Below, in pieces: positions 14,134 through 22,546 of a stretch of DNA of 40,379 nt. The DNA comes from Candidatus Aerophobetes bacterium Ae_b3a. GTDB taxonomy: Bacteria > Aerophobota > Aerophobia > Aerophobales > AE-B3A. The stretch spans positions 1 to 40,379 of the forward strand of contig NJBQ01000010.1 in the NCBI GenBank assembly GCA_005223095.1. The letters are read 5' to 3'. Below the pieces are notes generated by a model. That model ran no database searches. It saw nothing but the letters and a program-made list of their open reading frames with translations, and was not told where the DNA came from. The position numbers and the translations under genes were made by a program. Every line of letters starts with the position of its first letter. Within the stretch, counting starts at the first letter, position 1.

Positions 14134-17100
14134 GTGAGAGCAAAATCGATGAACTCGAATGCTGATTTTATCTCAATTGAACATGAGATATTGAAGTTTT
14201 GGGAAGAGAATAAATGTTTTAAGAAATTGCAGAAGAAAAATGAAAGTGGTCCGCCATTTCGGTTTATTGATGGCCCCATCACGGCTAATAGCCCAATGGG
14301 AGTTCATCACGCCTGGGGACGAATTCTCAAGGACATTTTTCTTCGATATAAAGCTCTTCGTGGATACAGGTCTCATTATCAGAATGGATTTGACTGTCAA
14401 GGACTGTGGGTTGAAGTTGAGGTAGAGAAGGAACTCGGGTTCCATGCAAAACCTGACATAGTAAAATTTGGCCTTGCTAACTTCAGTAAGGCTTGTAGAG
14501 CACGAGTTGAAAAATTTTCCAAGATCCAGACCCGGCAGTCTATTCGCCTTGGTCAGTGGATGAACTGGGAACATTCCTATTATACCTACCACAATTCAAA
14601 CATTCTTGGGATATGGCATTTTCTAAAGAAATGTCATGAAAACGGATGGATTTATCACTCCCAACTAACTATGCCATGGTGTCCTCGCTGTGGCACAAGC
14701 CTCTCAGAACATGAGATGGCCGGTTCCTATAAGGAGATGAAGCACCTTGCCGTCTTTATCAAATTATTCTTAAAAGAACGAAATGCCCATATCCTGGTTT
14801 GGACTACCACCCCGTGGACCTTAGCTGCCAATGTGGCTCTAGCAGTGAATCCCGATCTCGAGTATTGTGAGGTAGAGATAGAGCAAGAAGAGGTACCAGT
14901 CATCGTTTGCTCCGACGTTCTACATATTCTTAAGGATAGAAAATATAAGGTTATTAAACAATTTCCAGGTAAGGAACTAGCGGGATTGTCATATGAACCG
15001 ATTTTATCTGGATTAGAAGTTCAGAAGCAACTAAAGCACAGGCTAGTCGCCTGGGATGCAGTAGACCCGAGTGAAGGAACAGGTGTTGTTCATATTGCGC
15101 CGGGATGTGGACGGGAGGACTACGAGCTTGGAACCAAGTTAGGTCTAGCGATGCTGTCACCGGTTGATGATCAAGGAATTTATGTTTCAGGGTATGGATG
15201 GCTAGAGGGAAAAAGAGCACTATCCTCGGCTGAAGAAATAATTGGTCATCTGAAACGGAAAAATAAGCTCTTTCATCATTACATACATGAGCATAGTTAC
15301 CCTATTTGTTGGCGATGTAAGAATGAGCTAATCTTTCGTCTGGTTAATGAATGGTTTATTAGCTGCAAGGATATCCGTCCGGCCATGATAAAAGCATCAG
15401 CCAAGGTCAAATGGCAGCCAGGGTTCATGGGTAAACGAATGGAAGATTGGTTACAAAATATGGGTGATTGGTGTATCTCTCGCAAACGTTTTTGGGGTCT
15501 TCCCCTACCTTTTTACAAATGTTCTGTGTGTGGAAAACTTACAGTTGTGGGTTCGTTGGATGAACTAGAAAAATCAACTGATGATGATGTCAATTCGCTT
15601 CCAGAACTTCACCGTCCCTGGATTGATAAAATAAAGATTAATTGCCCTGAATGCGGAAACAAGGTTTCGCGTATCCAGGAAGTTGGAGACTGTTGGTTAG
15701 ACGCCGGAATAGTTCCCTATTCTACCCGGGGATACCTAAAGGACAGGAGCGCTTGGAAGGAATGGTATCCAGTTGAATGGATCTGTGAAATGAGAGAGCA
15801 AATTCGGCTCTGGTTTTACTCAATGCTTTTTATGGGAGTTACTCTTGATAATCGTTCTCCTTACGAAAGAGTACTAACATATGAACGCGTTGTCGCAGAA
15901 GATGGTAGGCCATTTTCAAAAACAAGCTTTATGATTAAGCTTGATGATGTTGCTGAAAAAATGGGGGTAGATACACTGCGCTATTACTTTGCAAGCAAAA
16001 ATCCTGCAAATGATATCCGTTTTGGACATAGCTTGGGTTACGAAGCCAGAAGGCGCCTATTATCTTTTTGGAACATTTATGTTTTCTTCATAACCTATGC
16101 TCGCCTGGATATGCCGAATTTTGAGAAGATCAAGAGACCGTCAGACCTACTTAACAGCAGCGACCGATGGCTATTAGCTCGTCTATATCTTTTTGTGACT
16201 AATGTTACTTCTGCTATGGAAGAGTACGATACACCGACTGTTATTAGAGAGTTTGATTCATTCACTGAGGACGTTTCCAACTTCTATATACGGACGAATC
16301 GGCGCCGTTTTTGGATTGGCAGGCTATCGGAAGACAGACTCATCGGATACTGGTCTCTATACCAGGTGATAAGGAAAACCGTGATCATAATGTCGCCAGT
16401 CGTACCCTTTTTAACAGAAGCTATTTGGCAAGAAGGCATACGTCCTTTTGATGCTCAAGCACCTCTATCGGTACATCTTGCCGATTGGCCAACCTTGGAG
16501 GAACGTTGGCAAAACGATAGGATTCTTAGGGAGGTTAAAGAGGTCCGCAAGGTCTTAAATCTGGCACTAAGAATAAGGAAGCGCTCTAATTTAAAGATAA
16601 GACAACCCTTATCAACATTGTATTTAGTAGGTCCTAAGTATATTATCGAATCCTCGAAATTAATGGCTGCAACGATCCGAAGTGAGATAAATGTCAAGCA
16701 AATTGAATATTTAGATTCGCAGGAAAGCCTGCAATTTGAGTACTTGACTCTTGATTTTCATAAGGCAGGCCAGGTATTAAGACAGAATTTGTCGACCGTA
16801 AAGGCACTGCTTGAGGAGTTATCTTTTAATCAGATGAACTATATGGTAGATCAAGTCAAAAAAAAGAAGAACATTGATTTACCGGGATGGAAAGAAGAAC
16901 TTCCTTATAATTTGTTTTTGGTGAAAGTTCAGCCAAGACCAAATATTATCCTGGAGAGGAAAGAGAATATAATAGTAGCTCTTGATATAAAAGTCACTGA
17001 GCCTCTTGAACGAGAAGGATGGATACGTGAAATACTGAGACATTGTCAGGTTCTCAGAAAAGATACAGAGTTAAACGTAGAAGACCGCATTAATCTTGCT

Positions 17101-17268
17101 ATAATTACTTCATCAACTCAGATACGTAAAGCTATCGAGGAATATACTTCCTTCATTAAAGATGAGACCTTAGCTGTGGATATTGTTGAACACTTGAATG
17201 ATTCTAGCCAGGTTCGCGAAATTTCTCTTTCTGTAGGCACTGTCCAAATATCATTAACAAAGGCCTGA
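14134..17268 (+). CDS. ileS: Isoleucyl-tRNA synthetase with GVHH signature
   Basis: Class I synthetase for Ile, 1044 residues. The general build is IleRS: WxRGY-type NGFDCQGLWVEVEVEKELGF, an editing domain with WTTTPWTLAANVALAV and GTGVVHIAPGCGREDYELG, Zn-type Cys pairs (CPRC, CWRC, CSVC, CPEC), WCISRKRFWGLPLPFY, and an anticodon-binding domain from about residue 690. The HIGH motif at 56-59 is GVHH, and the KMSKS position at 593-597 reads PFSKT, keeping only the central SK. A swapped GXHH motif is known in a group of IleRS2 enzymes that are highly resistant to mupirocin. The start is GTG 14134 (AAGGAG 13 bases upstream) or ATG 14149. It lies two genes before lspA, echoing the common ileS-lspA pairing. 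Whether it is the sole IleRS cannot be seen here. Confidence 0.88.
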   Translation: MRAKSMNSNADFISIEHEILKFWEENKCFKKLQKKNESGPPFRFIDGPITANSPMGVHHAWGRILKDIFLRYKALRGYRSHYQNGFDCQGLWVEVEVEKELGFHAKPDIVKFGLANFSKACRARVEKFSKIQTRQSIRLGQWMNWEHSYYTYHNSNILGIWHFLKKCHENGWIYHSQLTMPWCPRCGTSLSEHEMAGSYKEMKHLAVFIKLFLKERNAHILVWTTTPWTLAANVALAVNPDLEYCEVEIEQEEVPVIVCSDVLHILKDRKYKVIKQFPGKELAGLSYEPILSGLEVQKQLKHRLVAWDAVDPSEGTGVVHIAPGCGREDYELGTKLGLAMLSPVDDQGIYVSGYGWLEGKRALSSAEEIIGHLKRKNKLFHHYIHEHSYPICWRCKNELIFRLVNEWFISCKDIRPAMIKASAKVKWQPGFMGKRMEDWLQNMGDWCISRKRFWGLPLPFYKCSVCGKLTVVGSLDELEKSTDDDVNSLPELHRPWIDKIKINCPECGNKVSRIQEVGDCWLDAGIVPYSTRGYLKDRSAWKEWYPVEWICEMREQIRLWFYSMLFMGVTLDNRSPYERVLTYERVVAEDGRPFSKTSFMIKLDDVAEKMGVDTLRYYFASKNPANDIRFGHSLGYEARRRLLSFWNIYVFFITYARLDMPNFEKIKRPSDLLNSSDRWLLARLYLFVTNVTSAMEEYDTPTVIREFDSFTEDVSNFYIRTNRRRFWIGRLSEDRLIGYWSLYQVIRKTVIIMSPVVPFLTEAIWQEGIRPFDAQAPLSVHLADWPTLEERWQNDRILREVKEVRKVLNLALRIRKRSNLKIRQPLSTLYLVGPKYIIESSKLMAATIRSEINVKQIEYLDSQESLQFEYLTLDFHKAGQVLRQNLSTVKALLEELSFNQMNYMVDQVKKKKNIDLPGWKEELPYNLFLVKVQPRPNIILERKENIIVALDIKVTEPLEREGWIREILRHCQVLRKDTELNVEDRINLAIITSSTQIRKAIEEYTSFIKDETLAVDIVEHLNDSSQVREISLSVGTVQISLTKA

Positions 17269-17277
17269 GGTAATAGT

Positions 17278-18303
17278 ATGCAGCACAATTGTGACCAAAA
17301 GAAGGGAAATTTCAATGTGAAGTATGATATATTCGGGATAGGTTCAGCACTGATAGATTTGTTAATAGAAATAGATGACAGCGAACTGTTGGGACTCAAT
17401 CTAAAAAAGGGGCAATTCTATCTAATCGGGGAAGAGGAGTCAAAGAGACTATTAAAAAAGATTGAAAAGTACAAAGTCAAGATTGCTCCCGGGGGAAGTT
17501 CTGCTAACACATTATATGGAGCAGCACTCCTTGGCAGTAGTGTAGTTTTTTGTGGTAAGGTAGGGAAAGACGCTAACGGTGATATATACGAAAAAAGGAT
17601 GTCTGAGAGTGGGGTAAGGCCAAAACTGGGCAGGTCAAAAGAAGTAACGGGTCATGCAATAACATTCATAACCCCTGATAGCGAAAGAACGTTTGCTACA
17701 TATCTGGGTGCAGCATCACATCTGGAAAAAGCCGATATTTTTCTGCAAGACTTAAGAGATAGTAAGATACTCCATATTGAAGGTTATCAACTTGAAGACA
17801 AACAGTTAAGAGAGGTTTCAGTGCATGCAATGCAATTTGCTAAAGAGCATGACACAGTAATCAGCCTCGACCTGGGCGATCCAGGTATAGTACTTAGAAA
17901 TAGAGTAACCATTAAGGAAATAATTAGAGAATACGCTGATATTGTCTTTGCCAATGAAGAAGAAGCCAGGGCTCTTATCGGTTTAGAACCGTCAGAAGCG
18001 CTGAATTCCATAGCGAAATTAGGTAAAATAGCAATAGTGAAAATTGGTAAATATGGATCCCATGTTAAGCAAGGCAACATAAGATACAAGATACCAGCCT
18101 ATGAAGCGAGAGTAGTGGATACAACCGGAGCTGGCGATATGTTTGCAGCAGGATTTCTATACGGTATCTGCTCTACCTATAATTTAAGAATTTGCGGCCA
18201 CATAGGTAGCTATTTTGCAGCCAAAGTTGTTGAAAAGATCGGGGCAAGACTGGAAGATATCGAGCAAAAAGAAGTTCAAGAATTGATAGAAAGAGTAAAA
18301 TGA
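17278..18303 (+). CDS. PfkB-family carbohydrate/nucleoside kinase (adenosine-kinase-like)
   Basis: ATP-dependent ribokinase-fold kinase, 341 residues. It has the N-terminal substrate motif GGSSANTLYGAALLG near residues 79-93, GKVGKDANGD, FANEEEARALIG, and the C-terminal PfkB signature DTTGAGDMFAAGFLYG with the catalytic Asp. The overall pattern is that of the adenosine kinase-like branch (SALIDLLIEIDD at the N-terminus, YLGAASHL in the lid) more than ribokinase or fructokinase. ATG 17278 has GAGG 7 bases upstream and is 9 bases after ileS, so they share a transcript. With the phosphorylase upstream it fits nucleoside salvage, though the substrate is not certain. A terminator-like hairpin follows. 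Confidence 0.83.
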   Translation: MQHNCDQKKGNFNVKYDIFGIGSALIDLLIEIDDSELLGLNLKKGQFYLIGEEESKRLLKKIEKYKVKIAPGGSSANTLYGAALLGSSVVFCGKVGKDANGDIYEKRMSESGVRPKLGRSKEVTGHAITFITPDSERTFATYLGAASHLEKADIFLQDLRDSKILHIEGYQLEDKQLREVSVHAMQFAKEHDTVISLDLGDPGIVLRNRVTIKEIIREYADIVFANEEEARALIGLEPSEALNSIAKLGKIAIVKIGKYGSHVKQGNIRYKIPAYEARVVDTTGAGDMFAAGFLYGICSTYNLRICGHIGSYFAAKVVEKIGARLEDIEQKEVQELIERVK

Positions 18304-18312
18304 ACGTAGCAG

Positions 18313-18345
18313 AAAAAGGCAGCCTGCCCTCTTTTTCTTTCTTTC
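18313..18345 (+). terminator. Intrinsic terminator after pfkB-type gene
   Basis: AAAAAGGCA-GCC-TGCC with a following CTCTTTTTCTTTCTTT: a short GC stem extended by an A tract pairing with a T tract, and T-rich sequence downstream. It lies between the kinase stop and lspA and is one of the few classical terminators in the window. Confidence 0.6.
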
Positions 18346-18346
18346 C

Positions 18347-18376
18347 GTACGAAATACGAAATACGAGATACGAGAA
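18347..18376. repeat. Heptad array, ACGAAAT/ACGAGAT type
   Basis: Four 7-base units in a row, ACGAAAT ACGAAAT ACGAGAT ACGAG, directly before the lspA start. It is a single arm; the matching AGTATCT/CGTATCT arm is not found nearby. Confidence 0.6.
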
Positions 18377-18381
18377 TAGCC

Positions 18382-18831
18382 ATGCTTGCATTCGTGGTGA
18401 CAGGTATTGTTTTTTGTATTGATTGGCTAAGTAAATTTTATGTTAAACTAAATCTTTCTCCAGGAGCATCCGTTCCCATAATTAATGATTTTTTCTATTT
18501 GACTTATCTGAAAAATAGAGGAATTATTTTTGGTTTGTTTTTTCCACCAACTATTTCTATTATTGTAGTGAGCGGCATAATAATTGCTGTCCTGCTATTT
18601 CTTTTAGGAAAAATTTCTCTAAAAAGCCGATGCCAAAAGATTAGTCTAGGATTATTATGGGGAGGTCTACTGGCAAACTTTTTTGATCGGTTCTGGGATG
18701 GAAATGTAGTCGATTTTCTAAATTTTCGTTTCTGGCCAGTCTTTAATGTTGCCGACATGACCATTTGTATAGGGGCAGCGCTCTTATTTATAGAAATCCT
18801 CAAAAGTAACTATTTATCTCGCTCTACCTGA
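18382..18831 (+). CDS. lspA: Lipoprotein signal peptidase (SPase II)
   Basis: Integral membrane aspartyl protease that removes signal peptides from prolipoproteins. The 149-residue protein has four hydrophobic segments (about 1-15, 48-75, 86-102 and 122-140). Both catalytic regions are present: ANFFDRFWDGNVVDFL and FNVADMTICIGAAL, each with its conserved Asp. ATG 18382 matches the family start. The ribosome site is weak because a heptad array occupies the sequence just upstream. The neighbouring rluD-type gene is the classical lspA partner. The gene implies that lipoproteins are made, although the two secreted proteins seen in this window lack a lipobox. Confidence 0.92.
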   Translation: MLAFVVTGIVFCIDWLSKFYVKLNLSPGASVPIINDFFYLTYLKNRGIIFGLFFPPTISIIVVSGIIIAVLLFLLGKISLKSRCQKISLGLLWGGLLANFFDRFWDGNVVDFLNFRFWPVFNVADMTICIGAALLFIEILKSNYLSRST

Positions 18832-18925
18832 AGCAGATTTTGAGACCTAGGCACATAGAATTTTATGAATGGTACCTAAGGTGAAAAGAAAAGTTCTCTC
18901 TCCCTAAGAGGAAAGGGCGGGAGGT

Positions 18926-18970
18926 GAGATACGAACAACATACGCAATACGCATCACGCACGACGCAATA
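18926..18970. repeat. Heptad-like array, AATACGC/ACGACGC type
   Basis: AACATACGCAATACGCATCA CGC and ACGACGCAATACGAAATAG form a run of about seven degenerate 7-base units in the 217-base gap between lspA and rluD. GAGGCGTATCTTGTA at 18989-19003 is echoed by GAGGCGTATCCTGTA at 26519-26533. Nothing coding is seen in this gap. Confidence 0.5.
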
Positions 18971-19048
18971 CGAAATAGCCGGGCGTAGCGAGGCGTATCT
19001 TGTACACTGCGATCCTGTAAAGGCTTTTGAGCATCTAAAGATTTTCAA

Positions 19049-20035
19049 ATGAACAATTCTCGTTATTGGTTTTTGGTAAAAGAGAAGGAAATTGCAAGAA
19101 TAGACCTTTTTCTAAAGAAGCAACTGCCGCATCTTTCTCGTTCTTTTATTCAAGAGTTAATTCAAAAAAACAACATTTTGGTGAATGAACAGACCAAAGA
19201 ACAGGACTATCTGTTAAGAGAAGGTGATAGGGTAAAGGTAAGTGTTCCTTTTTCTTCTCGGCCAAATATAAGTGCCGAACCCATCATTTTGGATATTCTA
19301 TGGGAAGACTCCTGTTTATTGGTAGTGAATAAACCTGCTGGAATGTTAACTCATCCTGTCACCTTTAAACAAAAGGGAACGCTGGTCAATGCTCTTCTTC
19401 ATCATTGTCCTCATTTATCCAGCGTGGGTGGTATTCTACGGCAGGGTATTGTCCATCGTCTGGACAAAGACACCTCGGGAGTCATGGTAATAGCTAAAGA
19501 TGACTATGTTCATTTGGCTCTGGCAGCTCAGTTTCGGAAAAGAGTAACCCAAAAGACCTATCTTGCTTTAGCCAGAGGGAATCCTGTGCGAGATAAAGGA
19601 ATGATAGAAGCAAAAATTGGAAGAAGTCCAACTAATGGCAAAAAAATGAGCAGGGGCGGAAGCCTTAGCCGTGATGCCATAACGCGTTATGAGGTGTTGA
19701 AACGATGGGAAGATTGGTGCTTGCTGAAACTGCACCCCCTTACTGGCAGAACCCATCAAATTCGTCTTCATCTTCAATCCATAAACTGTTTTCTGGTGGG
19801 AGACAGTCTTTATGGAGGAAAAAGATGGCATAGTTTCCCCTGTCGGATAGAGCGACCTATGCTGCATGCTCTCAGATTAGGGTTTTTCCATCCCAGGAGG
19901 GGAAAATGGATGGAACTAAAAGCTCCTTTACCGCCAGACATACAAGGAGCCATTAGTTGTTTGGTGAATGGTGAATCGAAAAATAAGAAATCTCAAAGAC
20001 CTAAGAATTTAACAGGAAAACATAGAATTAGTTGA
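19049..20035 (+). CDS. rluD: RluA-family 23S rRNA pseudouridine synthase (RluD-type)
   Basis: Converts uridines in 23S rRNA helix 69 (by family) to pseudouridine. An S4 RNA-binding domain covers about residues 14-75 (RIDLFLKKQLPHLSRSFIQE), and the catalytic domain has VVNKPAGMLTHP, GIVHRLDKDTSGVMVIAK with the catalytic Asp, LTGRTHQIRLHL and GDSLYGG. Specificity (RluD rather than RluC/RluA) is inferred from the S4 domain and the position after lspA. The last 24 residues or so are not family sequence: from about 19961 the frame runs through the left arm of a GTGAATG hairpin and beyond to the stop at 20033-20035. The original C-terminus was probably near residue 304. Confidence 0.9.
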   Translation: MNNSRYWFLVKEKEIARIDLFLKKQLPHLSRSFIQELIQKNNILVNEQTKEQDYLLREGDRVKVSVPFSSRPNISAEPIILDILWEDSCLLVVNKPAGMLTHPVTFKQKGTLVNALLHHCPHLSSVGGILRQGIVHRLDKDTSGVMVIAKDDYVHLALAAQFRKRVTQKTYLALARGNPVRDKGMIEAKIGRSPTNGKKMSRGGSLSRDAITRYEVLKRWEDWCLLKLHPLTGRTHQIRLHLQSINCFLVGDSLYGGKRWHSFPCRIERPMLHALRLGFFHPRRGKWMELKAPLPPDIQGAISCLVNGESKNKKSQRPKNLTGKHRIS

Positions 20036-20122
20036 AGCAATATATAAAACTATCAGAGAATTTCCGAGAAAAGAGCTCTGGCAATTGCAACGATTCACGA
20101 TTCACGAAATACGATTCACCAA
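19961..20122. repeat. Heptad hairpin, GTGAATG type, left arm inside rluD
   Basis: The left arm TTGGTGAATGGTGAATCG (19961-19978) lies in the 3' end of the rluD reading frame; the right arm CGATTCACGATTCACGAAAT and ACGATTCACCAA (20091-20122) ends 8 bases before the fabG Shine-Dalgarno. The loop is about 110 bases, the longest of the undisturbed members. Confidence 0.8.
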
Positions 20123-20143
20123 AAGGGAGGAGGAATTTTACCC

Positions 20144-20884
20144 ATGAATCTTAAGAATAGGCTTGCTATAGTCACAGGGGGAGGTCAGGGTATAGGCAAG
20201 GAAATTTGTCTAAAATTAGTAAGGAGTGAAGCAAAAGTAATTATATTTGATGTGAATGAAGAATCATTTAACAAAACGGTTGAAGAAATAAAAGCAATAG
20301 AAGGCAAAATCCTTGCCTTTAAAGTAGATGTAACTAAATATGAAGAAGTGAAAAAAGCAGTTAGCTATGTGATTGACAAATATAAAGGGATTGATATATT
20401 AGTCAACAACGCTGGTATTGCCCGAGATAGTCTACTTTTAAGAATGAAAAAAGAAAATTGGGATAAGGTTCTCGATGTCAATCTAACCGGAGTCTTTAAC
20501 TGTCTCAAGGCAGTAATAAGATGTATGATGAAACAAAGGTACGGAAGAATAGTGAATATTTCCTCAATAATCGGCCTAAGAGGAAATATTGGGCAGGCAA
20601 ATTATTCTGCTGCTAAGGCTGGGATTATTGGCTTGACTAAATCAGCAGCTAGAGAATTAGGGCGATACGGGATTTCAGTAAATGCAGTAGCTCCAGGATT
20701 TATTGATACTGCTATGACCAGCCAACTGGATAAGGAAATTGTGGAGAAAATTACTTCTCAGATACCTCTTTTAAGAATAGGAAAACCTGAAGAAGTAGCT
20801 AGTTTAGTTACTTATCTGGCTTCGGAAGAAGCAGGCTATATTACTGGTGAAGTAATTAGGGTAGATGGGGGAATGGCTATGTAA
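20144..20884 (+). CDS. fabG: 3-oxoacyl-[ACP] reductase
   Basis: NADPH-dependent reductase of type II fatty acid synthesis. The 246-residue SDR protein has the cofactor loop TGGGQGIGKE (about residues 10-19), DVTKYEEV, NNAGIARDSLL, the catalytic Ser in NISSIIG, YSAAKAG with the catalytic Tyr and Lys, and the C-terminal GYITGEVIRVDGGMAM typical of FabG. GGGAGGAGG precedes the ATG. It leads the fabG-acpP-fabF-rnc group; fabD and fabH are not here. Confidence 0.95.
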   Translation: MNLKNRLAIVTGGGQGIGKEICLKLVRSEAKVIIFDVNEESFNKTVEEIKAIEGKILAFKVDVTKYEEVKKAVSYVIDKYKGIDILVNNAGIARDSLLLRMKKENWDKVLDVNLTGVFNCLKAVIRCMMKQRYGRIVNISSIIGLRGNIGQANYSAAKAGIIGLTKSAARELGRYGISVNAVAPGFIDTAMTSQLDKEIVEKITSQIPLLRIGKPEEVASLVTYLASEEAGYITGEVIRVDGGMAM

Positions 20885-20885
20885 A

Positions 20886-20968
20886 ATTCGTATCTAGTAT
20901 CTCGTAAGAAAAAGAGTGGAAGAGGTCAGCCTTCAGAAGAAATCAAGCAGCGAGATACGAGATACGAA
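20886..20968. repeat. Heptad hairpin, AGTATCT type
   Basis: The left arm TTCGTATCTAGTATCTCGT (20887-20905) starts 2 bases after the fabG stop; the right arm CGAGATACGAGATACGAA (20951-20968) ends shortly before the acpP ribosome site. Arms pair over 18 bp with one mismatch. The loop is 45 bases. Confidence 0.87.
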
Positions 20969-20996
20969 CAACGAGCAACGAAAAAAGGAGGTTTGA

Positions 20997-21248
20997 ATGT
21001 TAAGCAAGGATGATATCGCCAGCAAAGTAAAGGAAATTACTAGTGAGCAATTGGGTGTGGATGAATCTCAAATTACACCAGAGGCCAAGTTTGTGGATGA
21101 TCTGGGAGCAGATTCGCTGGATACAGTAGAATTGGTGATGGCTTTAGAGGAAGAGTTTGACCTAGAAATCTCGGATGAGGAAGCAGAAAAACTGACCACA
21201 GTGAATAGAGTTATAAGTTATATTGAGGATTGTCTAGATAAAAAGTGA
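20997..21248 (+). CDS. acpP: Acyl carrier protein
   Basis: Acidic 83-residue carrier of growing acyl chains. The phosphopantetheine attachment site is Ser 40 in [28 protein letters not shown] lies before the ATG at 20997. The position between fabG and fabF is the standard order. An interposed heptad hairpin upstream may help set the higher expression ACP needs, but that is only a thought. Confidence 0.97.
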   Translation: MLSKDDIASKVKEITSEQLGVDESQITPEAKFVDDLGADSLDTVELVMALEEEFDLEISDEEAEKLTTVNRVISYIEDCLDKK

Positions 21249-21309
21249 TAAAATTGCTACAGTACAATTTAAGTCTATTCACATACTAAGAGCAAACAAG
21301 GGAATAAGA

Positions 21310-22545
21310 ATGGGATGCCGAGTGGTAATAACCGGAATGGGTGTAGTCTCTCCTATTGGTATCGGAATAGAAACTTTTGAAGAAGCGCTCTTTGAGGGAC
21401 AGAACGGAGTAGCAAGAATAACTCTCTTTGATGCTTCATCTTATCGTTCTCAAATTGCAGGAGAAGTCCGAAACTTCAACCCTCGGGATTATCTTCCTCT
21501 TAAACAAATTGGACGAATGGACCGCTTCACTCAAATGGGAATGGTAGCTGCAGAAGAAGCAATAAAGCAGGCGGGAATATTGCCTAATGAAGAAAATCCA
21601 GGTGAAATAGGTATCTTGGTTGGTTCAGGAGTGGGAGGGCTCTATACTATTGGAAGGCAACAAACCGTTCTACTTGAGAAAGGTCCTGGAAGGGTGAGCC
21701 CCTTTCTAGTTCCTATGCTTATTACTGATATTACTTCAGCACAAATCGCTATTAAATATGGATTTTCCGGTCCAAACTTCTCTATTTCCACTGCCTGTGC
21801 TTCAGGAAATCACAGTATAGGCGAGGCTTTTAAAATTATCCAGAGAGGAGATGCTGAAGTGATGGTTGCCGGAGGAGCAGAAGCGGCTATTACTCCCCTG
21901 GGATTAGCTGGCTTTTGTTCTATGCGGGCGTTGTCTACTCGAAATGATGAACCGGCAAAAGCCTCTCGTCCTTTTGATAAACAAAGAGATGGTTTTGTAA
22001 TAGGAGAAGGAGCAGGTGTAGTAGTGCTTGAAAAATGGGAACGAGCCAGAAAAAGAAAAGTTCCTATCTGGGGAGAGATAATAGGTTTCGGCATGAGTGA
22101 AGACGCATATCATATAACTCAACCGGTAGGAGACGGAAGAGGCTTGAGAGAAGCCATGCGGCGAGCCTTACTAGACGCAAAAATTCCTGTTGAAAAGGTT
22201 GACTACATAAATGCCCATGGAACTTCTACCCTTCTCAATGATAAAATAGAAACGCGGGCGATCAAGAACCTTTTTGGAAAAAATGCCTATCGAATACCTG
22301 TGAGTTCTACTAAATCTATGACCGGTCATCTCTTGGGGGCAACAGGTGGAGTGGAGATGATTGCTTGCCTTCTGGCCCTCAAAAAAGCAATTATTCCTCC
22401 CACTATCAATTACGAAGATTCTGATCCTGACTGTGACCTGGACTATGTTCCCAACCAATCTCGAGAAGTCAAGCTACGAGTGGCTATGTCTAATTCAATG
22501 GGATTCGGGGGACATAACGCCGTTTTGCTGCTAAAGAAGATGTGA
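21310..22545 (+). CDS. fabF: 3-oxoacyl-[ACP] synthase II
   Basis: Condensing enzyme elongating acyl-ACP with malonyl-ACP. The 411-residue thiolase-fold protein has the nucleophile Cys in TACASGNHSIGEAF (near residue 163), the two active-site His in NAHGTSTLLNDKIET and KSMTGHLLGATGG, and the C-terminal NSMGFGGHNAVLL. The first Thr of the usual NAHGTSTPLND loop is followed by Leu rather than Pro, a small change. ATG 21310 follows AAGGGAA. rnc starts 1 base after its stop codon, so the two are likely translationally coupled. Confidence 0.96.
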   Translation: MGCRVVITGMGVVSPIGIGIETFEEALFEGQNGVARITLFDASSYRSQIAGEVRNFNPRDYLPLKQIGRMDRFTQMGMVAAEEAIKQAGILPNEENPGEIGILVGSGVGGLYTIGRQQTVLLEKGPGRVSPFLVPMLITDITSAQIAIKYGFSGPNFSISTACASGNHSIGEAFKIIQRGDAEVMVAGGAEAAITPLGLAGFCSMRALSTRNDEPAKASRPFDKQRDGFVIGEGAGVVVLEKWERARKRKVPIWGEIIGFGMSEDAYHITQPVGDGRGLREAMRRALLDAKIPVEKVDYINAHGTSTLLNDKIETRAIKNLFGKNAYRIPVSSTKSMTGHLLGATGGVEMIACLLALKKAIIPPTINYEDSDPDCDLDYVPNQSREVKLRVAMSNSMGFGGHNAVLLLKKM

Positions 22546-22546
22546 G

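Noticed and set aside
14111-14134. 7-codon ORF (ATGGGCAAGGAG and on) between PNP and ileS as a leader peptide
   Set aside because: No Ile codons, no attenuator hairpin and no T-box features around it; the AAGGAG inside it is more simply the ileS ribosome site.
13840-14592. Minus-strand ORFs over the PNP and ileS genes
   Set aside because: They are shadows of strongly supported plus-strand genes and have no ribosome sites or family features.
18347-20968. CRISPR-like repetition
   Set aside because: Units are 7 bases and contiguous, with no spacers of 30-40 bases and no cas genes; these are heptad arrays.
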